Shown here one piece after another: positions 35,064 to 44,384 of a stretch of 64,000 bases of DNA. Below the pieces are notes generated by a model that saw nothing but the letters and a program-made list of their open reading frames with translations, had not been told where the DNA came from and did not search any database. Within the stretch, counting starts at the first letter, position 1. Each line of letters begins with the position of its first letter. The position numbers and the translations under genes were made by a program. Source of the DNA: Puniceibacterium sediminis. GTDB taxonomy: Bacteria; Pseudomonadota; Alphaproteobacteria; Rhodobacterales; Rhodobacteraceae. The stretch spans positions 62,001-126,000 of the forward strand of contig NZ_FZNN01000005.1 of assembly GCF_900188035.1 (NCBI RefSeq). The letters run 5' to 3'.

Positions 35064-36163
35064 GCGACACGCGTCTGGCCAGAAAGGGCCGCCCCTGTCT
35101 TGGCGTCGAACACCTTGATCAAATGCGGTTCGACGGTAAATCCGCTGACCGCGTTGAGACGCTCCATGTTGCCCAGAGTCTCTGTCCGGATCACGAAGGG
35201 ATCCCCGGCGATCATGGTGTGCAGCAGCGCCTCGGACCCCAGGGTTTCCACCAGATCCAGATCGCAGGCCACGCTGTTTGACTGAGGCTCGGTCACTATG
35301 GTTGCGTATTCAGGTCGGACGCCGACGATAACTTCGCGCCCCACGGCATTCTGCAGGCCCGGTAGCGGTGCCAGCTCCAGCGATTGCCCGTCAAACTGCG
35401 CCACGGGGGCCCTGTCACCTGCGGCGATCACGGCCTTAATCTGGTTCATCGGAGGTGCGCCCAGGAAACCCGCTACAAAGGCATTGGCGGGATTCAGGAA
35501 CAGCTCCATCGGGGTGCCGATCTGTTCGATCCGTCCGTCGTGCATAACGACAATACGGTCGGCCAGTGTCATCGCTTCGACCTGATCGTGGGTTACATAG
35601 ATGCTGGTCGCGCCCAACCGTTTATGAAGGCGCTTGATCTCGGCGCGCATCTGGGTGCGCAGTTTGGCGTCAAGGTTCGATAGCGGTTCGTCAAACAGGA
35701 ACACCTTGGGGCGGCGCACAATGGCGCGGCCCATGGCGACGCGCTGGCGCTGACCACCCGACAGGTCCGCCGGGCGCCGTTCAAGGTAAGGCGTGAGGCC
35801 AAGGATACCGCCAACTTCCTCAACCGAGGATGCGATGACCTCTTTGCTTTCCTTGCGGATGCGCAGGCCGAATGCGATGTTTTCCGCGACGTTCAAATGC
35901 GGATACAGCGCGTAGTTCTGGAACACCATCGCCACATCGCGATCCTTTGGCGCGACCCGGTTCATCACACGGTCTTCGATGGTCAGCGTCCCGTCCGAGA
36001 TTTCTTCGAGCCCCGCGATCATCCGCAGCGTCGTGGATTTTCCGCAGCCGGATGGCCCAACAAGAACGACGAATTCCTTGTCCGCGATTTCAAGGTCAAT
36101 GCCATGGACAACCTGTAGCGCCCCGTAGGCCTTGACGATTCCGTCCAGTCGAACACCCGACAT
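35060..36163 (-). CDS. ABC importer ATPase (MsmK/UgpC/AlgS-like)
   Basis: 367 residues from ATG 36163, which has GGGAGAGG upstream; the long upstream open frame is unsupported. Walker A GPSGCGKST, Q-loop VFQNYALYPH, signature LSGGQRQRVAMGRA, Walker B VFLFDEPLSNLDA and H-loop YVTHDQVEAM are all present. A C-terminal TOBE/OB regulatory domain (~235-367) follows. It is the first gene of the alginate-type operon, divergent from the glucarate-dehydratase-like gene across a control region that holds the shared operator. Confidence 0.92.
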   Translation of the reverse strand: MSGVRLDGIVKAYGALQVVHGIDLEIADKEFVVLVGPSGCGKSTTLRMIAGLEEISDGTLTIEDRVMNRVAPKDRDVAMVFQNYALYPHLNVAENIAFGLRIRKESKEVIASSVEEVGGILGLTPYLERRPADLSGGQRQRVAMGRAIVRRPKVFLFDEPLSNLDAKLRTQMRAEIKRLHKRLGATSIYVTHDQVEAMTLADRIVVMHDGRIEQIGTPMELFLNPANAFVAGFLGAPPMNQIKAVIAAGDRAPVAQFDGQSLELAPLPGLQNAVGREVIVGVRPEYATIVTEPQSNSVACDLDLVETLGSEALLHTMIAGDPFVIRTETLGNMERLNAVSGFTVEPHLIKVFDAKTGAALSGQTRVA

Positions 36164-36268
36164 GGCGCCTCTCCCTAAAAATGGCCGCGTCAGCCTGCGT
36201 GGTAATCCCTGGTCGCTCTGCAACCTGTGGGATGGCAGGCCGGAACGCGATTCGCTCCTCCAGCATGA

Positions 36269-36290
36269 CTTGTATACTAGTTTACAATCT
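36269..36290 (+). promoter_or_regulatory. Shared operator motif, site 1 (divergent promoter region)
   Basis: CTTGTATACTAGTTTACAAT lies between the ATPase and dehydratase genes. It matches the palindrome at 38551-38568 in front of dctP at nearly all positions. A second partial half, TACTAGTATTA, follows at 36294. The GntR protein encoded at 37.7 kb is the likely binder (inference). Confidence 0.6.
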
Positions 36291-36352
36291 TGGCTACTAG
36301 TATTATATTTAAACGCGAGAGACTCAAAATCCCCATCCCCAGAGGAGAGATG

Positions 36353-37615
36353 ATGCGCATCGTTGAAATTAGGGTCACGCCGATCGCCGTGCCGGATGTG
36401 CCGCTTGCCAATACAAAAGGCGTTCACCAGCCCGTCTTTCTGCGCTCGGTGATCGAGGTGGAAACCGACTGTGGCCGGGTCGGTCTGGGCGAAACCTATG
36501 GTGCCGCGCGCACGCTTGCCGGGCTAAGATCGGTAGCGCCGATGCTGGAAGGGTTGGACCCATGGAACCTGAACGATCTGCGCCAAAGGACAGAGACCGC
36601 ATTGCCTGATGCGGGCGGCGTAAACGCCCCGACGGCGTTGGCCGATCACAAACTGGTAGATGTCGTCTATAGCGCATTCGAGATTGCCTGCCTTGACCTT
36701 GCAGGCCAACAGGCCGGACGCCCGGTGCATAAACTGCTGGGGGGCGCGGTACGCGACACTGTATCCTTTGGGGGCTATCTGTTCTTCAAATTCGCAAAGC
36801 AGGATCTGACCTTTGGCCCCGATATTCTTGGCGAAGTGATGACCCCGGACGCGCTGGTCGATCAGGCACGCTGGATGGTCGGCGAATATGGATTCCGCTC
36901 GCTCAAGCTCAAGGGCGGGGTGTTGGAACCGGACCTGGAAATCGAAACCCTGCTCAAGCTGCGCGAGGCCTTTCCGCATCATCCGCTGCGCATCGACCCA
37001 ATGGGGGCATGGACCGTGCCGACAGCCCTGCGTGTCATCAAAGCGCTGGGTGGCGTAGAAGGCGGTGTACTGGAATACCTCGAAGACCCCTGCCGCGGCA
37101 TGGACGCCATGGCCGAGCTTTCGGTCCAGACAGATATGCCGCTGGCCACCAACCTCGTGGTGGTGGAATTTGAGCAAGTGTTCGAGGCTGTTCGCAAGAA
37201 TGCCGTGCAAATCGTTCTGTCCGACCCGCATTACTGGCGTGGCGCGACCGGCTCGATTCACTTGGGCCAGATGTGCCGCGCAGCCGGGCTCGGCGTGTCG
37301 ATGCATTCAAATTCGCACCTCGGCATTTCACTGGCTGCGATGCTTCATGTCGCTGCCTCGACCCCGAATCTTACCTATGACTGCGACACGCATTATCCGT
37401 GGTCGTCGCATGATATCGTCAAGGGTGGGCGACGGCCCTTTGCGGATGGCACATGGCCGGTCCCGACCACGCCCGGCCTTGGCGTGGAATTGGACAGGGA
37501 CGCACTGGCCGACCTGCACGATCTTTACAGCCGCACCATGGTGCGCGACCGGGACGACACAGACGAAATGCTAAAATACGTGCCGGATTACGTTCGCAAG
37601 GTTCCACGATGGTAA
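36353..37615 (+). CDS. Glucarate/galactarate dehydratase-like enolase-superfamily protein
   Basis: 420 residues from ATG 36353 (an ATG one codon earlier is equally possible; AGAGGAGAG lies upstream). Enolase-superfamily ligands are visible: the SLKLKGG KxK base pair, metal ligands in RIDPMGAW, YLEDPC and SDPHYW, and the His base in MHSNSHLGIS. The HSN-H motif and length fit the GlucD branch, which dehydrates D-glucarate or related aldarates to 5-keto-4-deoxyglucarate. The neighbours are uronate genes, and the semialdehyde dehydrogenase at 20.3 kb could finish the route. The exact substrate is uncertain. Confidence 0.8.
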   Translation: MRIVEIRVTPIAVPDVPLANTKGVHQPVFLRSVIEVETDCGRVGLGETYGAARTLAGLRSVAPMLEGLDPWNLNDLRQRTETALPDAGGVNAPTALADHKLVDVVYSAFEIACLDLAGQQAGRPVHKLLGGAVRDTVSFGGYLFFKFAKQDLTFGPDILGEVMTPDALVDQARWMVGEYGFRSLKLKGGVLEPDLEIETLLKLREAFPHHPLRIDPMGAWTVPTALRVIKALGGVEGGVLEYLEDPCRGMDAMAELSVQTDMPLATNLVVVEFEQVFEAVRKNAVQIVLSDPHYWRGATGSIHLGQMCRAAGLGVSMHSNSHLGISLAAMLHVAASTPNLTYDCDTHYPWSSHDIVKGGRRPFADGTWPVPTTPGLGVELDRDALADLHDLYSRTMVRDRDDTDEMLKYVPDYVRKVPRW

Positions 37616-37641
37616 TCTGTACGCACATCAACATATCGGAT

Positions 37642-37682
37642 TGCTGGATAGTGGCGGCACGATTGGCTAAGACAATCCAGCA
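37642..37682 (+). repeat. Inverted repeat before the GntR gene
   Basis: TGCTGGAT (37642-37649) and ATCCAGCA (37675-37682) form an 8-base stem around a 25-base loop, 15 bases before the GntR start. There is no T-run. It may be an operator or an mRNA structure. Confidence 0.35.
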
Positions 37683-37696
37683 TTGGAGAGTGACAT

Positions 37697-38389
37697 ATGG
37701 CGGATACGACACAGACTTGGGACCGGCGGACCGGCGTGGATCTCGTTGCCAATCATCTATATGATGAAATCACATCGCTGCGCCTGCTGCCCGGGACGAA
37801 GATTTCCGAAACGGATATCGCGGCCCGATTTGGCGTCTCACGCCAGCCTGTTCGGGATGCGTTTGTGCGGCTCGCCAATCTGGATCTGCTGCTGATCCGC
37901 CCCCAAAAGGCGACTGAGGTTAGGCGGTTTTCTGTCCGCGCCATCGAAAAAGCCCGGTTCGTGCGCGCCTCGGTCGAATCCGAAGTGTTGCGGCGCGCGG
38001 CGCGACTCTGCGACAAAGACGGCGCGAAACTGCTTGAGGACAGCCTGCAACGTCAGCGAAACCTGCTGGCGGATCAGGACTATGCTGCGTTCGGCACGCT
38101 GGATTACGAATTTCACAAACTGCTGTGCGACATCGCCGACGTCGAATATGCTTTTGATGTGATTTCCGCAGAAAAGGCCAAGGTCGACAGGCTTTGCATG
38201 CTAGGCCTGTCGAAAGAGGATCGTATGCCCCAGCTCATTGAAGATCATGAACAGATTGCCGCGATGGTCATCGCAGGCAAACCCGAAGAGGCTGTGGAAG
38301 CGGGCATGCTGCACCTCTCTCGTCTCGACTCCACCATTGAATCGATCAAAACCCGCAACGCCGCTTATTTCGAAACAGACGACGACTGA
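37697..38389 (+). CDS. GntR-family regulator, FCD subfamily, of the uronate genes
   Basis: 230 residues: HTH ~residues 25-85 (ARFGVSRQPVRDAFVRLAN) and an FCD domain with SVESEVLRRAAR, DYEFHKLLCDIA and EDHEQIAAMVI metal-site segments. GGAGAG precedes the ATG. It stands between the dehydratase and the TRAP genes, each preceded by the same CTTGTATAC-type palindrome. That makes it the natural regulator of the dehydratase, ABC and TRAP operons (inference). Confidence 0.87.
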   Translation: MADTTQTWDRRTGVDLVANHLYDEITSLRLLPGTKISETDIAARFGVSRQPVRDAFVRLANLDLLLIRPQKATEVRRFSVRAIEKARFVRASVESEVLRRAARLCDKDGAKLLEDSLQRQRNLLADQDYAAFGTLDYEFHKLLCDIADVEYAFDVISAEKAKVDRLCMLGLSKEDRMPQLIEDHEQIAAMVIAGKPEEAVEAGMLHLSRLDSTIESIKTRNAAYFETDDD

Positions 38390-38550
38390 AATCCCACCAC
38401 CGGGCATTTCCAGAACTGTTGATCGGTTCATAGACTGCGCGCAATGCATTGCGCCGCAGCTAGGTCCCCTGTGCGACAGCCAATTTCCCACTCGATACGC
38501 GACCTGAAGCAAAAACTCTAAACAGCTGAACAATTTTCTTCCAAAAAATT

Positions 38551-38568
38551 CTTATACTAGTATACAAG
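38551..38568 (+). promoter_or_regulatory. Shared operator motif, site 2 (before dctP)
   Basis: CTTATACTAGTATACAAG is an almost perfect palindrome (core TATACTAGTATA) 65 bases before the dctP ribosome site. Its complement matches site 1 at 36269. Confidence 0.62.
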
Positions 38569-38632
38569 ATTCATGACGCGAGGCGACTCCCGGGTCGCAA
38601 GCGTTACAAAAAGAGGGATTAGGGAGGAAACC

Positions 38633-39628
38633 ATGACCTTTTGTCTGCCACTGAAATGCATCGCCACAGCTGTCACTATCAGCACGGCGCTGACGGCTTT
38701 TGCCGGTGTCGCATCGGCCACCGAACTGCGCGGCTGGAACATCCACGTCGACGATTACCCCGTCTCCATCGCGATGGAGAGTTTTGCCGCCGAAGTCGCG
38801 GAAAAAACCGGCGGTGAGGTCACCGCAAAGATCTATCACAACGGCGTTCTGGGCGATCAGCCGGATGCAATCGAGCAGATCCGCCTGGGCGTGATCGATT
38901 TCGGTGAATTCAGCCTTGGACCCATGGGCCAGTCGGTTCCCGAAGCCAACGTCGTGTCCCTGCCCTTCATCTTTCCGAGCATCCCCAAGATGTACGAACT
39001 AATGGACGGCGCGGTGGGCGACGCAATCGGCGAAGGTCTCAAGGCCAAGGGCATCGTGCCGCTGGGCTGGTATGACGCCGGCGCACGATCATTCTACAAT
39101 TCGGTTCACCCAATCAATACCCCCACCGATGTCGAGGGCCTGAAAATCCGCGTCATGTCCAACGATCTGTTCGTCAAGATGGTCGAATCCATGGATGGCA
39201 ACGCTACACCGATGGCTTTTGGCGAAGTCTATCAGTCGATCAAGACCGGTGTCGTGGACGGAGCCGAAAACAACCCGCCGTCCTATGAATCCACCAATCA
39301 CTTTGAAGTGGCCAAGTACTACTCGATGACCGAGCATCTCATCATCCCCGAGTGCCTGTGCATGAGCCTCAAGTCTTGGGAAAAGCTGACAGCCGAGCAG
39401 CAGTCCGTCGTGATGGAGGCAGGCCGCACCAGTGCCAACCTTCAGCGCGAACTCTGGGCCAAGCGTGAGGCCGCCAGCCTGGAAAAGGTCAAGGCAGGCG
39501 GAACCGAGGTGAACATGATCGCCGACAAGGCGCCGTTCCAGACGGCAATGGCCCCGGTCTACGATTCGTTTCTCGCGGCCAATCCGGGCCTGACCGATCT
39601 GGTCAACATGATCCGCGACGCGAAATAA
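38633..39628 (+). CDS. dctP: TRAP transporter solute-binding protein
   Basis: 331 residues from ATG 38633, which follows AGGGAGGAAACC; the earlier in-frame ATG is rejected. A signal peptide runs to GVASATE. DctP features are GEVTAKIYHNGVLGDQPDAI, LKIRVMSNDLFVKMVESM (ligand-carboxylate Arg) and GVVDGAENNPPSYES. It is periplasmic and binds a sugar acid or uronate. It is the first gene of a dctPQM operon under the shared palindromic operator. Confidence 0.92.
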   Translation: MTFCLPLKCIATAVTISTALTAFAGVASATELRGWNIHVDDYPVSIAMESFAAEVAEKTGGEVTAKIYHNGVLGDQPDAIEQIRLGVIDFGEFSLGPMGQSVPEANVVSLPFIFPSIPKMYELMDGAVGDAIGEGLKAKGIVPLGWYDAGARSFYNSVHPINTPTDVEGLKIRVMSNDLFVKMVESMDGNATPMAFGEVYQSIKTGVVDGAENNPPSYESTNHFEVAKYYSMTEHLIIPECLCMSLKSWEKLTAEQQSVVMEAGRTSANLQRELWAKREAASLEKVKAGGTEVNMIADKAPFQTAMAPVYDSFLAANPGLTDLVNMIRDAK

Positions 39629-39707
39629 TCTGCACCGCTTGTCATGTCGGCCCACCCCTTTTCGGGGTGGGCCGTTAGCCAAGATCACGGCATTCCCGGA
39701 GCCCCAG

Positions 39708-40238
39708 ATGTCGCCCCAGTCCCCATTTATCCAAACCGTCTCGCACCTGCTCGACCTGATCCGCGGCCTGTGCATGGCTGTCGCTGCCACCGCGCTCGTC
39801 GTGCTGATCGCAACCTTCGGTTGGCTGGTCTTCGGGCGCTATGTGCTGAACGTCACCCCGACCTGGGTGGAACAGCTTGCCCTGATCCTAGTCTGCTACA
39901 TCGCCTTTCTGGGTGCCGCCGCCGGGGTTCAGGAAGACACCCACATCGGCGTCACCCTGTTTCGCGACATGCTGCCGCCCGGCGCACGCAAGGTACTGAT
40001 GATCGCCATCGACTTTGCCCTTGCGGCCTTTGGCGCGGTCATGCTGATCGCGGGCGTCACGCTGATGCGGTTCGGCTGGGACACCATGTTGCCCATGCTG
40101 AACATCCCCGAAAGTTTTCGCACGCTGGCCATCACGTCCTGTGGCGCGCTTGTCCTGCTGTTCGCCGGCCTGCGCGGCCTGCTGCGTATCCTGTCCTTCG
40201 GATCCTGGGATCCCGAAGCCCTTTTCAAGGAATTCTAA
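39708..40238 (+). CDS. dctQ: TRAP transporter small permease
   Basis: 176 residues from ATG 39708 (MSPQSPFIQ). Four membrane helices and the DctQ motif TWVEQLALILVCYIAFLGAA are visible. An earlier in-frame ATG at 39639 lies too close to dctP and is less likely. It is followed after 2 bases by dctM. Confidence 0.88.
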   Translation: MSPQSPFIQTVSHLLDLIRGLCMAVAATALVVLIATFGWLVFGRYVLNVTPTWVEQLALILVCYIAFLGAAAGVQEDTHIGVTLFRDMLPPGARKVLMIAIDFALAAFGAVMLIAGVTLMRFGWDTMLPMLNIPESFRTLAITSCGALVLLFAGLRGLLRILSFGSWDPEALFKEF

Positions 40239-40240
40239 CC

Positions 40241-41521
40241 GTGGGTCTTGCTATTCTGCTGTGCGTCTTTGGTGCCGGAGTCGTGATCGGCGCGCCTGTG
40301 GCCTTTGCCATGGGCATCGCCGCCGCCGCCGCCTTCTGGTACGAAGGTTTTCCGATGCTGATCACCTTTCAGCGCGCCACCGCCGGCGTCACGGTGTTTT
40401 CACTGCTCGCCATCCCCTTCTTTGTCTTCGCGGGCGAAATCATGCTGCACGGCGGCATCGCCAAGCGCTTGGTGAAACTCGCCTCGGCCCTTGTCGGGCA
40501 CTTTCGCGGCGGACTTGCGATGGTCAACATCTTCTCGTCCATGCTCTTCGGCGGCATCTCGGGGTCAGCCGTGGCCGACATTTCGGCGCTCGGCTCGTTG
40601 CTGGTGCCGGTGATGAAGGAACGCGGGTATCGCGCCGATTTCGCGGTGAATGTCACCGTGACATCCTCGATCGCAGGTATCGTCATCCCTCCCAGCCACA
40701 ACATGATCATCTTTGCCGTGGCGGCGGGCGGCGGCATATCCGTTTCCAAGCTGTTCCTGGCGGGTGTGGTCCCGGGCATCCTGATGTGCGTCTGCCTAGC
40801 CATTGCGGCCTACATCCTGTCAATCAGACACAACTACCCGTCCGAGGCTTTCCCCGGCTGGCGCGCCGTCGGCACCACGGCTGCCGACGCCCTGCCCGGA
40901 TTCTTTACCGCTGTCATCATCGTCGGCGGCACCCTGTCGGGCGTGTTCACTGTAACCGAATCCGGCGCTTTCGGCGCGATTTACGCCGTCCTGCTGACGA
41001 CATTCTATTACCGCAGTCTGACGTTGAAATCCTTTATCACAGCCTTGACCGGGGCAGTTCGCACCACGGCGATGGTGATGATCCTGATCGCCTTTGCCAG
41101 TTCCTTTGCCTACCTTCTCGCTCTCTATCAGGTTCCGATGAAGCTGAGCGCGCTTCTGGTGTCCATTTCGGACAACCCCATCATTATCCTGCTGATGATC
41201 AACGTCATCTTGCTGCTGCTGGGCATGATCATGGACATGGCGGCACTGATCCTGATCTGCACGCCGATCTTCCTACCCATCGCCAAGGGGCTGGGCATGG
41301 ACCCGACGCAGTTCGGGATCATGATGCTGATCAACCTCGGGCTGGGCCTCTGCACGCCCCCCGTGGGCACCTGCCTGTTCGTCGGCTGCGCCGTGGGCAA
41401 GATCAAGCTGGAAGAGGCGCTCAGAACGATCTGGCCCTTCTACCTCGCCATCTTTGTCGCGCTGATGCTGGTGACCTATGTGCCGGGGGTATCGCTCTGG
41501 TTACCCTCCGTCCTTGAATGA
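40241..41521 (+). CDS. dctM: TRAP transporter large permease
   Basis: 426 residues from GTG 40241, 2 bases after the dctQ stop; the open frame extends further upstream, but only as overlap with dctQ. About 12 helices. DctM motifs are IPFFVFAGEIMLHGGIAKRL, FGGISGSAVADISALGSLLV, VIPPSHNMIIFA and GLCTPPVGTCLFVGC. It is a sodium-coupled importer of a sugar acid, by family knowledge. Confidence 0.92.
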   Translation: MGLAILLCVFGAGVVIGAPVAFAMGIAAAAAFWYEGFPMLITFQRATAGVTVFSLLAIPFFVFAGEIMLHGGIAKRLVKLASALVGHFRGGLAMVNIFSSMLFGGISGSAVADISALGSLLVPVMKERGYRADFAVNVTVTSSIAGIVIPPSHNMIIFAVAAGGGISVSKLFLAGVVPGILMCVCLAIAAYILSIRHNYPSEAFPGWRAVGTTAADALPGFFTAVIIVGGTLSGVFTVTESGAFGAIYAVLLTTFYYRSLTLKSFITALTGAVRTTAMVMILIAFASSFAYLLALYQVPMKLSALLVSISDNPIIILLMINVILLLLGMIMDMAALILICTPIFLPIAKGLGMDPTQFGIMMLINLGLGLCTPPVGTCLFVGCAVGKIKLEEALRTIWPFYLAIFVALMLVTYVPGVSLWLPSVLE

Positions 41522-41559
41522 CTTGTTGAGCGAAACCGCAGAACCAAAGGAACTGCATC

Positions 41560-42927
41560 TTGACCACCGCTGAAACGGGCGCTGCAACGGACGGCGCACT
41601 GTCGCCCACACGGGCCATCTTCGACATGGCCTGGCCGATGACCCTGCGCGCCATGATGCTGCACGGCGTCGTCGTGATCGACGCCTTCCTGATCGCCGGT
41701 CTGGGCGAAGAGGCACTGGCCGCCTTGGGTCTGGCCAGCGCCGTCGGCGGGCTTTTGCTGGGCATCCTGCTGGCCTTTTCCAACGCCACGCAGATCCTCG
41801 TGGCGCAGGGGTTCGGCACCACACAGCCCGTCGCACTCAAGACCGGGTTCTGGTGTGGGCTGATCGTCAACGTTTCTGCGGCACTGATCGGGCTGATCAT
41901 CACCCTGTTCGCCGCCGGGCCGATCATCGACGGCGGCGCGCACAGTCTGTGGATCGCCAGCGAGGCCAAGCAGTACCTCGCCGTTTTCACCATCGTCGTG
42001 CTGGCCGAAGCCGCGGGGCAAAGCCTGTCGGCGCATTTCAACGGCTGCGGCGAAACCCGGCGTCCGTTCTACAGCTACCTCTACGCGGTGCCCATCAACA
42101 TCGTGGTCAGCCTTGTGCTTATCTACGGGTTATTCGGTTTTCCCGCCTTTGGTGTCACTGGGGCCGCACTTGGCAGCGCGGTCTCTGCGGTGGTGCGCGC
42201 GTGGTACCTGGCCCACCACCTGCTGCGCGAAAACGGCCCCTCCCTGCGCGCACCGGGATGGCTGCACGGCAGCCTCTGGCGCGCACTGCGCCGCCACCTT
42301 GCCTTTTCTCTGCCGGTCGCGGCGACCTTCATCAGCGCGAACCTCGCCGGCAGCGTCTGCACCCTGATCTATGCCCGGCTTGGCGTGAACGAATTCGCCG
42401 CGATGACGCTGATCCAGCCGTGGATCATGGTAGTCGGCACGGTCGGCATGTGCTGGGCACAGGCCACCGGCATCCTCGTGGCACAGTTCCTGGGGCGTGG
42501 CGCACCGGAACAAGTTCTGGACAATTTCCTGCGTCAGGCGTGGCGGGGGGCCTTCGTCACGTCATTCGTGGTGTCTGCCATCTATGTCACGGTCTGCCTG
42601 TCCTCCGGCTGGATCTATAGCGATCTTCAGCCCGAAACCCGCGCCGCGCTGCTGATCTTTCTACCGACGCTGCTGTTCCTGCCCTTCCCAAAGAATTCAA
42701 ACGCGATCTGTGGCAACACCCTGCGCGCCGGCGGCGAGACTGTCTATGTCATGCACATCTTTGTCTGGTCGCAATGGCTGTTCCGCGTGCCCGCCACCGC
42801 TGCGCTGGTTTATATGGGCGCGCCGGTCGGCTGGGTGTTTTCGCTGTTCCTGCTGGAGGAACTGGTAAAATTCCCGCCCTTCCACCTGCGCATGTTCAAG
42901 GGCCACTGGAAAAAGGCAATGGTCTAG
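41560..42927 (+). CDS. MATE-family efflux transporter
   Basis: 455 residues from TTG 41560, with AAAGGA upstream. Twelve predicted helices in two MatE domains (DMAWPMTLRAMMLHGVVVID near the start; AFSLPVAATFISANLAGSVC in the second half). MATE proteins export cationic drugs or metabolites in exchange for sodium or protons. It lies 38 bases after dctM, and its stop overlaps the convergent TetR gene by 4 bases. Confidence 0.88.
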   Translation: MTTAETGAATDGALSPTRAIFDMAWPMTLRAMMLHGVVVIDAFLIAGLGEEALAALGLASAVGGLLLGILLAFSNATQILVAQGFGTTQPVALKTGFWCGLIVNVSAALIGLIITLFAAGPIIDGGAHSLWIASEAKQYLAVFTIVVLAEAAGQSLSAHFNGCGETRRPFYSYLYAVPINIVVSLVLIYGLFGFPAFGVTGAALGSAVSAVVRAWYLAHHLLRENGPSLRAPGWLHGSLWRALRRHLAFSLPVAATFISANLAGSVCTLIYARLGVNEFAAMTLIQPWIMVVGTVGMCWAQATGILVAQFLGRGAPEQVLDNFLRQAWRGAFVTSFVVSAIYVTVCLSSGWIYSDLQPETRAALLIFLPTLLFLPFPKNSNAICGNTLRAGGETVYVMHIFVWSQWLFRVPATAALVYMGAPVGWVFSLFLLEELVKFPPFHLRMFKGHWKKAMV

Positions 42928-43523
42928 GCCGCGTGCCCCAACCGGGCGAATTCATCCGCCAGATCCTGCACCAGATGCTGCATCGCCGCCGGATCCGTCT
43001 CGCGCTGTGCCTGAATCTTGAGCCCAAAGACATAGGTTTGCATCCGCCGCGCCAGTCGGTCAGTATCCACATCCATCGGCAACTCCCCAGCCAAACGCGC
43101 CTTTTCGAATCCCTCCGCCAGCAGTCTTCGGACGCATTCCAGATGGCCCAGCACCACGTCTCGTAACTCGGGCTGATCCTCGTGAATTTCGAGCAGCGAC
43201 TTCACCAGCATGCAGGCGGTCGAAGGCTTCTCGCACCGCTCCAGCCCGCCCAGCGACAACAGGTACCGCTGCAGTGCCCCCAAAGGAGAGGCCGACTCCT
43301 CGATCTGTCGCGACAGGTCCGCCTCCATCCGCTTTGCGTAGAGCTCCAGCGTGGCGCGGAACAAACCCTCCTTGTTGTGAAAGGCGGCATAGATTGATCC
43401 CGGGCGCATCTTCAACGCCAGCTCCAGATCGCGCATCGAGGTGGTGTGATACCCTTTGGCCCAGAACAGGGACATCGCGGTATTCAGGGCCACATCACGG
43501 TCATATGCAGGTTCTCTGGGCAT
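42924..43523 (-). CDS. TetR/AcrR-family regulator
   Basis: 199 residues: HTH (~residues 10-55; YHTTSMRDLELALKMRPGSI) and an all-helical ligand domain with a Cys (CEKPSTACMLVKSLLE) of the kind seen in NemR-like electrophile sensors. It is divergent from the CMD-family gene; the perfect inverted repeat at 43583-43625 lies between them and is its likely operator. The convergent MATE gene may also be a target. Confidence 0.87.
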   Translation of the reverse strand: MPREPAYDRDVALNTAMSLFWAKGYHTTSMRDLELALKMRPGSIYAAFHNKEGLFRATLELYAKRMEADLSRQIEESASPLGALQRYLLSLGGLERCEKPSTACMLVKSLLEIHEDQPELRDVVLGHLECVRRLLAEGFEKARLAGELPMDVDTDRLARRMQTYVFGLKIQAQRETDPAAMQHLVQDLADEFARLGHAA

Positions 43524-43582
43524 TGGTGATCAATACACCTTTCAGCCTTCGTACAAAAGGCCGTCCGGCGCGCCTCACCCAA

Positions 43583-43625
43583 TTTTGAACGATCACTCAA
43601 ATATTACTTGAGTGATCGTTCAAAA
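43583..43625 (+). promoter_or_regulatory. Perfect 18-bp inverted repeat, TetR operator candidate
   Basis: TTTTGAACGATCACTCAA (43583-43600) and its exact complement (43608-43625) flank a 7-base spacer in the divergent TetR / CMD promoter region. TGA-CGATCA-type half-sites are usual for TetR proteins. Confidence 0.8.
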
Positions 43626-43680
43626 ACCTCCATCTGGGTTTAGAACCCGCCGTCCAGAACGGCAAAACAAGGAGAGACCC

Positions 43681-44244
43681 ATGTCCACACTCGCCCGTCT
43701 TGATGAAACGAACGCGCCAGCAGCCTCCGTGCCCCTGATCGAAAAATCGAAAAAGGCATTTGGTCGACTGCCCGGCCTGCACAGCGTTCTGTCCGCCTCC
43801 CCCGCCGCCTTCGAAGGCTATCAGGTCCTGCACCGGCTCTTTGCTGAGCAGACCGCCTTTGACGCTGATGAAAAAACCGTGGTCTGGCAGACGATCAACG
43901 TCGAACATCAATGCCACTATTGCGTCCCCGCCCACACCGGAATCGCCAAGATGATGGGAGTCAGCGACGACATCTCGAACGCACTACGCGACGAAACGCC
44001 CCTGCCCACCACCAGGCTCGAGTCGCTGCGCAGCTTCACACTCGCCATGGTCCGCGACCGTGGCAGCGTCAGCGACGACGCGTTGCAGACCTTTTACGAT
44101 GCGGGCTACGAACAGCGCCACGTTCTCGAAGTCGTGCTCGGCCTCGCGCAAAAGGTGATGAGCAACTACATCAATCACATCGCCGACACCCCGGTGGATC
44201 AGGTCATGCAGAAATTCGCGTGGACTCCGAAATCGGGTCGTTAA
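43681..44244 (+). CDS. Carboxymuconolactone decarboxylase / AhpD-like protein
   Basis: 187 residues from ATG 43681 (AAGGAGAG upstream). The AhpD-like core is QTINVEHQCHYCVPAHTGIA, with the CxxC redox pair and downstream His, followed by a second helical half. Such proteins act as peroxidases or isomerase-like enzymes in stress defence. Divergent TetR control with a Cys-bearing sensor fits a response to electrophiles or oxidants (inference). Confidence 0.85.
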   Translation: MSTLARLDETNAPAASVPLIEKSKKAFGRLPGLHSVLSASPAAFEGYQVLHRLFAEQTAFDADEKTVVWQTINVEHQCHYCVPAHTGIAKMMGVSDDISNALRDETPLPTTRLESLRSFTLAMVRDRGSVSDDALQTFYDAGYEQRHVLEVVLGLAQKVMSNYINHIADTPVDQVMQKFAWTPKSGR

Positions 44245-44384
44245 AATCACGTGATCTGCTACGATTCTTAAATATCTTCGGACGTGTCATTACCGGCGCG
44301 TCCGAGGGTTGATTTGATTCCGCGATAGGACCTCCAGTCCACCACATCCTCGGACACTATCCGTTTTTCCCCAAGAGGCATGGC

